A DNA stretch of 64,000 nucleotides, from positions 1-64,000 of the forward strand of contig CAJNOJ010000213.1 in NCBI GenBank assembly GCA_905250025.1. Reading direction: 5' to 3'. Origin of the DNA: Adineta ricciae (lineage: Eukaryota > Rotifera > Eurotatoria > Adinetida > Adinetidae). Positions 59,701-64,000 of the stretch are shown in pieces. The notes below the pieces were generated by a model. That model was given only the letters and a program-made list of their open reading frames with translations. It did not search any database and had not been told where the DNA came from. How positions within the stretch are numbered: position 1 is the stretch's first letter; each line of letters opens with the position of its first letter. The translations under genes and the position numbers were made by a program.

Positions 59701-62700
59701 TTTCGAAAGATTATCTTCCGATTTGAATTACTTTGTTGATTGTATATGTTGAGAATTCGTCTTTCCAAGTAATCACGGTCATTTTCTGATAGAGGATTGG
59801 CGTATACGAATGAATAAGATTTCGACAATCGATAAACACGAGTAGTCAATCGTTGTAATTGATTTTGCACAAAAATTTCGTAGAGTTGATCGTTTAATTC
59901 GAATGAACTATCCAACCACGTACCATTCACATCTTGTAGAAATATATTTGCTAAATGATATAGTTGTCTAAAACCGAACAATGAAATCGAGTTAGATCGT
60001 TGGAATACATAAAAAGAAAGCAACTTACCCATATTGATCAACAGCATCGTCACTGTCAAACACGGCGACACTTATTGTGTAAATACCTGCTTGTTGTAAT
60101 GCATTATTCAATCGTTTTTCCAATCTAAATGAATTGATTATTATTCGACATGTCATTCGAAAAGCGACTTACATCGGTACTGTGGAACATGGTACATGAA
60201 AGTCACGAATACTATATTCCAATGGGAGTATATATGCGTCTCTTGAACAGAGTAGTTTATCATTTTCTTGTTGAATCGCAGACAAAAGAATGGAATTCAT
60301 CGATAGATTCGATGTGATTCCATTGATGGTTACTAAGAAATAGGCTACATTGGCCGGTTGACTAAAAGCACACAAATTCTTCAGTACATTATGTACTTTA
60401 CAAGAAAATGAAATAATTTACCCGGATGTTGTTACACCTTCCCGAACACCTTTCAGCATAATGTTAACATTCAATTGACCAGTGGCGATGGAAATAGATT
60501 TTGTAATCGAATTGATATAAGACGAGATCTCATGAAATGGAACACATAGTTTCAATTGTAACAGAAGATCTAATGGTACGTATGGCACACATTGTTGATA
60601 GGAACGATAAGGTATCATATTCAAGATATCGTTTAGTGATGAGAACGGCTCGATATTTGAGCCGAGGATTAGCGAAGGGCCACTTGTTATGATAAATTCA
60701 ATTCGTGTCATCATCGCGCCAGCAATAGTGATGTAATGTGTTACAGTCAGTGGAACAGCGACATAAGGCTCTATTGTAAGAAAAACTTCGATCGAATATT
60801 TGTCTGTTTGGAAAAACTTACGTATTGATGCCAGAGACATACGTCGAGTGGAGTAATAAGAGCCGATCGTTTGCATTAGGAATTGAACATTTCGATCCGT
60901 CGCTGATGGAAAATGTCCACAGATATCAATTGAATAAGGTTCGGCTGATATTGATGGATTGCTAATTGCCCCACACATGGCAGCATAATGCGCGTTGGTT
61001 GGTTGTTGAATTGGTGTATGTAGATCAATGGCGGGAAGAATCGCGTAGTTAAAATTGTAAACAATCACTTCCGATCTAGGAAATAATGTGTCGTTTCGGT
61101 ATGACTAAAGTTGTTCGAACTTACTGATTATTGAATACAGTTTGTTGTGAGACAAGATCGATCGAACGTGTTTGATTATTGAGCAGAAGATTTGTTGCCG
61201 AGATTTTGCATATTGTCGAATAGGTTTCTGATGATGAACTAGAAACCAATCGGTGATTTGCTGACTCATTGAATGAAACATAGAGTGCTTCATGCTCAGC
61301 ATTAATTCCAAAATGTGCACCGATCGATGGATCAAGATTTACTCGAGTCTTATTATTCGATATCAACCATTGCCATCGTCGAGATTTCGGATCATAGGTT
61401 CCGCTCGTCCAAAAATCTGAAATAATAATGTGCCGTCAAAACTGATGCGTTTATGAGTAGATGGAGAAACCAACCTCGTGTTAATCCATGAGAAGCTAAA
61501 GCTGGCACCAAGTGTTCTTCTAATTCGTCAATTGATTGAAACCAGACAAGTTGTGTTCTCTGCTGCTCGCATTCTTGAATTGCTTGCTGTTGAGTTTTGA
61601 GAAAGTTTTGTTGATTTATTCGATAACAGTATGGATAAAGTAATGTTGGAGTAACAAGAGCAAACGATGATGGACACACTAGAAAAATAAAGTTTTTGTC
61701 ATCAATTTATTTCTCAGATAGAATTGTTCACCTAATAAAACATTGAGATTGTTCCACACTTGATCAATACATTTGTAAACACTTTCCCATGATGCTCCTA
61801 AAGACTTATTGTGTGATTACCGTGTGAAAAAGAACTACTTCTTACCTTGAAGACGATTGGTAGGAATCATAATTTGTCCTGAATAAGTTCGATCAGTAGG
61901 TATAACAGGTATTTGACAGAGAGGGCCAGTAAATGTTGGCGGACATTGACACGAACAATGACACTGAGTTACATTGATTACTTGAATACCATTATTTTGA
62001 CAGGTCGTTAACGAGCAGATATCTAACGGAGTCTCACAACGTGATCCTTAAAGAGACGCCAATAAAAATAGATAAGACAGTTTTAGTGCGGAGATAAAGT
62101 TGATATTACCGGTGAATCCACATGGACATTGACATTGAAGAACATTGCTTTGAACAGAACAAATACCGTTATTGAAACAACTATTTTTAAGGCAATGCGG
62201 CTCGCCACAATCAGTTCCTACAGAAGAGAACAGTCGATAGTGATGCTGATTAATTTCATAAATGATATATGAAATTACCAGAATATCCTGCGGGACAAGC
62301 ACAAACAAAGAGACCTTTCCCAAGATTCGTGCAGACTCCATCATTCATACCTATAATAGGAAATTTAACTACTATCGAAATGCTTAGTTATCAATCACTA
62401 CTTACAAGGATTTGTATCGCAAACGTCCAGTGATGTGTCACATGTCGTACCTAAACTCATAAGAAATATGAACTTGAAGAATGAGAACATTTCCTTACCA
62501 GTATATCCAGGATGGCATATGCATTGAAATGTTGTTTCATTTTTATTTTGACATGTACCTCGTCGGCATGGATTGGATCCACAAGCAGAGACAAATTCGC
62601 AACTAAACAACTTATTTTGTCCCTGTGGTTATCATCTTCTCGAACTTACTAGATTCCATAACGTCCGGCAGGACATAAACACATTTCTTCGCCTGTTTTT

Positions 62701-64000
62701 TGATTAACCACACAAGTGGCATTTCCATGGCAGGAATCCTTTGAACACGATGTTCGTCGTTCCGTACATTTCAAACCCATATAACCTGGTGGACATACAC
62801 ATGTATAATTTGTCAATGATAATGTTAAACACGTCGAATTATTCAAACATGGATTTGAATCACATGGAAGCAATGGTGTGTCACAATGTACACCTGTGAT
62901 GCCATCTGAGCATTTACATTGATACTCGTTATTCGGAAGATCTACACAAGTGCCTGTTCGGCATGGATTTAATGAACAACGCCGTAGTGGAGTTTCACAA
63001 TGTAAACCTAGAAGAATTTCATAGGAAATGGGTATTTGTCTATCTCGTGTACGAACCAGTGTAGAAGGCTGGACAGTGACATTGCCAATACGGATAGGTT
63101 TCGTTGTGCATGCAAGTTCCACCATTTATACACGGCACTGATCGGCATGGTTCGAACTGTTCGCAGTTTTGACCGTAAAAGCCTGCTTTACAGAAACATG
63201 AATAAGAACCATGTGTATTCAAACAACGTCCGCCATTGCTACAGATTCCTGATATTGTTCGACATTCGTTGATATCAGTACAGCTAAAGTCAAAAATAAA
63301 ACTTCAGTTTCAATTTTTTTTCACACATCAGGATGGATACATACACTCCCATAAGAAACTGAAATCCCGGTTGACAGTCACACGTATACGAGTAGCTTCC
63401 ATTTGCAATACAATTTCCATTTGCACAAGGATTCTTTTCGCAAACATTGATTTCACAAAACTTGCCATAATACGATTCTGGACATTGACATTCACAAGTA
63501 ATCGGTGATGCTTTAATTGCTCGACCTTTTCCACACGAATGATTCAAACATGGATCTACTTCAATTTCACAATTTTCGCCCTGATAGCCGATCGGACACG
63601 AACATGAGTAGCTCGATGCACTTGTTTGCAAACACGAACCACCGTTTCGACAAGGATCACCGAAGCATAGATCAATCGGTATCGAACAAGTCGAGCCTTG
63701 AAAACCATCAGCACAAACACATGTAAAGTTTTGATGCATGGGTGTCGACATGCATTGAGATGATGGTCCACGACATGGATAACTTAAACAAGGATCGGAC
63801 ATGAATTCACAATTGCTTCCATAAAACGGCCATGGACATTGACAAATATAGTAAAACGGTGCTGGTTCAGAACATCGGCCGCCATTTTGACACGGTTGGC
63901 TGTGGCAAACTTCAATACTCAATTCACAATTCTTTCCTGTAAATCCGTTTGGACATAGACAAGTGTATGTCGACACATCAGTGGTTATACATGTTCCTAA
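56722..64000 (-). CDS. EGF-rich, C-type-lectin type I membrane receptor, 5' partial
   Basis: The N terminus lies beyond the right edge. Order in the protein: at least 15 EGF-like modules, one of the DINEC calcium-binding type; a C-type lectin domain; about 1,000 residues I do not recognise, spread over roughly a dozen short exons; a single membrane helix; then a tail of about 80 residues with KRSVKQYQHK and NPYGLPSL, ending at TAA 56722. The TM and tail exons join in phase: CG plus A makes arginine in FRKRSVK. The unrecognised ectodomain has recurring beta-strand/helix patterns (RLIYTINLDPMQL, VRLDYQIPNHSS, IRLDYLIGLESND) and many N-glycosylation sites. It is probably a cell-surface adhesion or recognition receptor. 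Internal exon ends in 57.2-60.4 kb are approximate. Confidence 0.85.
57108..57180 (-). other. Transmembrane helix of the EGF/lectin receptor
   Basis: Encodes WWVILLIIIAILATWLILCL followed by LCYVCFRKR: one strong hydrophobic helix with a basic stop-transfer end. The donor directly follows the arginine codon start. It places all EGF and lectin modules outside the cell. Confidence 0.9.
61190..61682 (-). other. C-type lectin-like domain
   Basis: Starts CPSSFALVTPTLLYPYCYRI and continues AIQECEQQRTQLVWFQSIDE, FWTSGTYDPKSRRWQWL and a final ICKIS. These are the usual landmarks: paired cysteines, a W-x-S region, the W-T-S/G-G-x-D segment and W-x-W. No EPN or QPD sugar-binding tripeptide is seen, so calcium-dependent sugar binding is uncertain. 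Confidence 0.8.
61860..64000 (-). other. Array of about 15 EGF-like modules
   Basis: Six-cysteine modules follow one another, for example EVCHSQPCQNGGRC, DLCFGDPCRNGGSC, DINECRTISGICSNGGRC, EPCRSVPCINGGTC and SACGSNPCRRGTC, each with C-x-C-x(5)-G-x-x-C endings such as CVCPPGYMGLKC. Some exons hold one module and others three to five. One variant carries extra cysteine pairs (CECQCPESYYGKFC). Confidence 0.92.

Noticed and set aside
1..64000. CRISPR arrays, prokaryotic operons or integrated prophage
   Set aside because: Spliced eukaryotic genes throughout, and no spaced direct repeats or prokaryotic gene clusters seen.

Overview
The window is animal nuclear DNA: AT-rich, intron-dense genes with mostly 45-70 nt GT-AG introns, a cytosolic ribosomal protein gene, a cyclic-nucleotide phosphodiesterase, a rhodopsin-like receptor, an EGF/lectin receptor and a giant RNF213-like AAA+ gene. 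The compact introns, an unusual orphan receptor and an amino-acid permease of the bacterial/fungal/plant ACT type together suggest a bdelloid rotifer (Adineta/Rotaria-like). That assignment is inference, not proof.

Layout. (1) 444-4942, plus: a PDE10-type phosphodiesterase whose catalytic domain carries two interchangeable 112-nt exons. (2) 5535-18927, minus: a 21-exon gene for a scaffold of about 3,200 residues. It has an N-terminal MGCS acylation motif, recurrent Cys-pair/Lys clusters, a tandem array of one-exon repeats, an AHNAK/periaxin-like LP-rich segment and recurring helical units. (3) 18928-26897: about 8 kb with no supportable gene. (4) 26898-28018, minus: an ankyrin-repeat protein with an MGN start and a possible frame break. 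(5) 29149-30135, plus: an intracellular Pro/Cys-rich repeat protein behind a TATA box. (6) 30496-30798, minus: ribosomal protein eL38. (7) 31076-32086, minus: an orphan GPCR. (8) 33208-33967, plus: a four-span membrane protein. (9) 34765-36655, minus: an ACT-type amino-acid permease, a candidate for horizontal transfer. (10) 37436-55065, minus: an RNF213-like giant of about 5,680 codons. It keeps the AAA+ core and C-terminal shell, shows no RING or RZ finger, has a GOLD-like domain near the N terminus and ends in a tail of about six or seven ubiquitin-like folds. It also contains one in-frame TAA. (11) 56251-56464, plus: a 54-residue single-span protein split by a 49-nt intron. (12) 56722 to beyond 64000, minus: a type I membrane receptor with at least 15 EGF modules, a C-type lectin domain, a long unrecognised ectodomain, one transmembrane helix and a short tail.

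There are no operons, mobile elements, CRISPR arrays or tRNA genes that I can support. The genes look like independent loci rather than a pathway cluster. The observations I rate highest are the frame-enforced mutually exclusive exons of the phosphodiesterase, the RING-less RNF213-like gene with a ubiquitin-like tail, and the acyl-anchored repeat scaffold.
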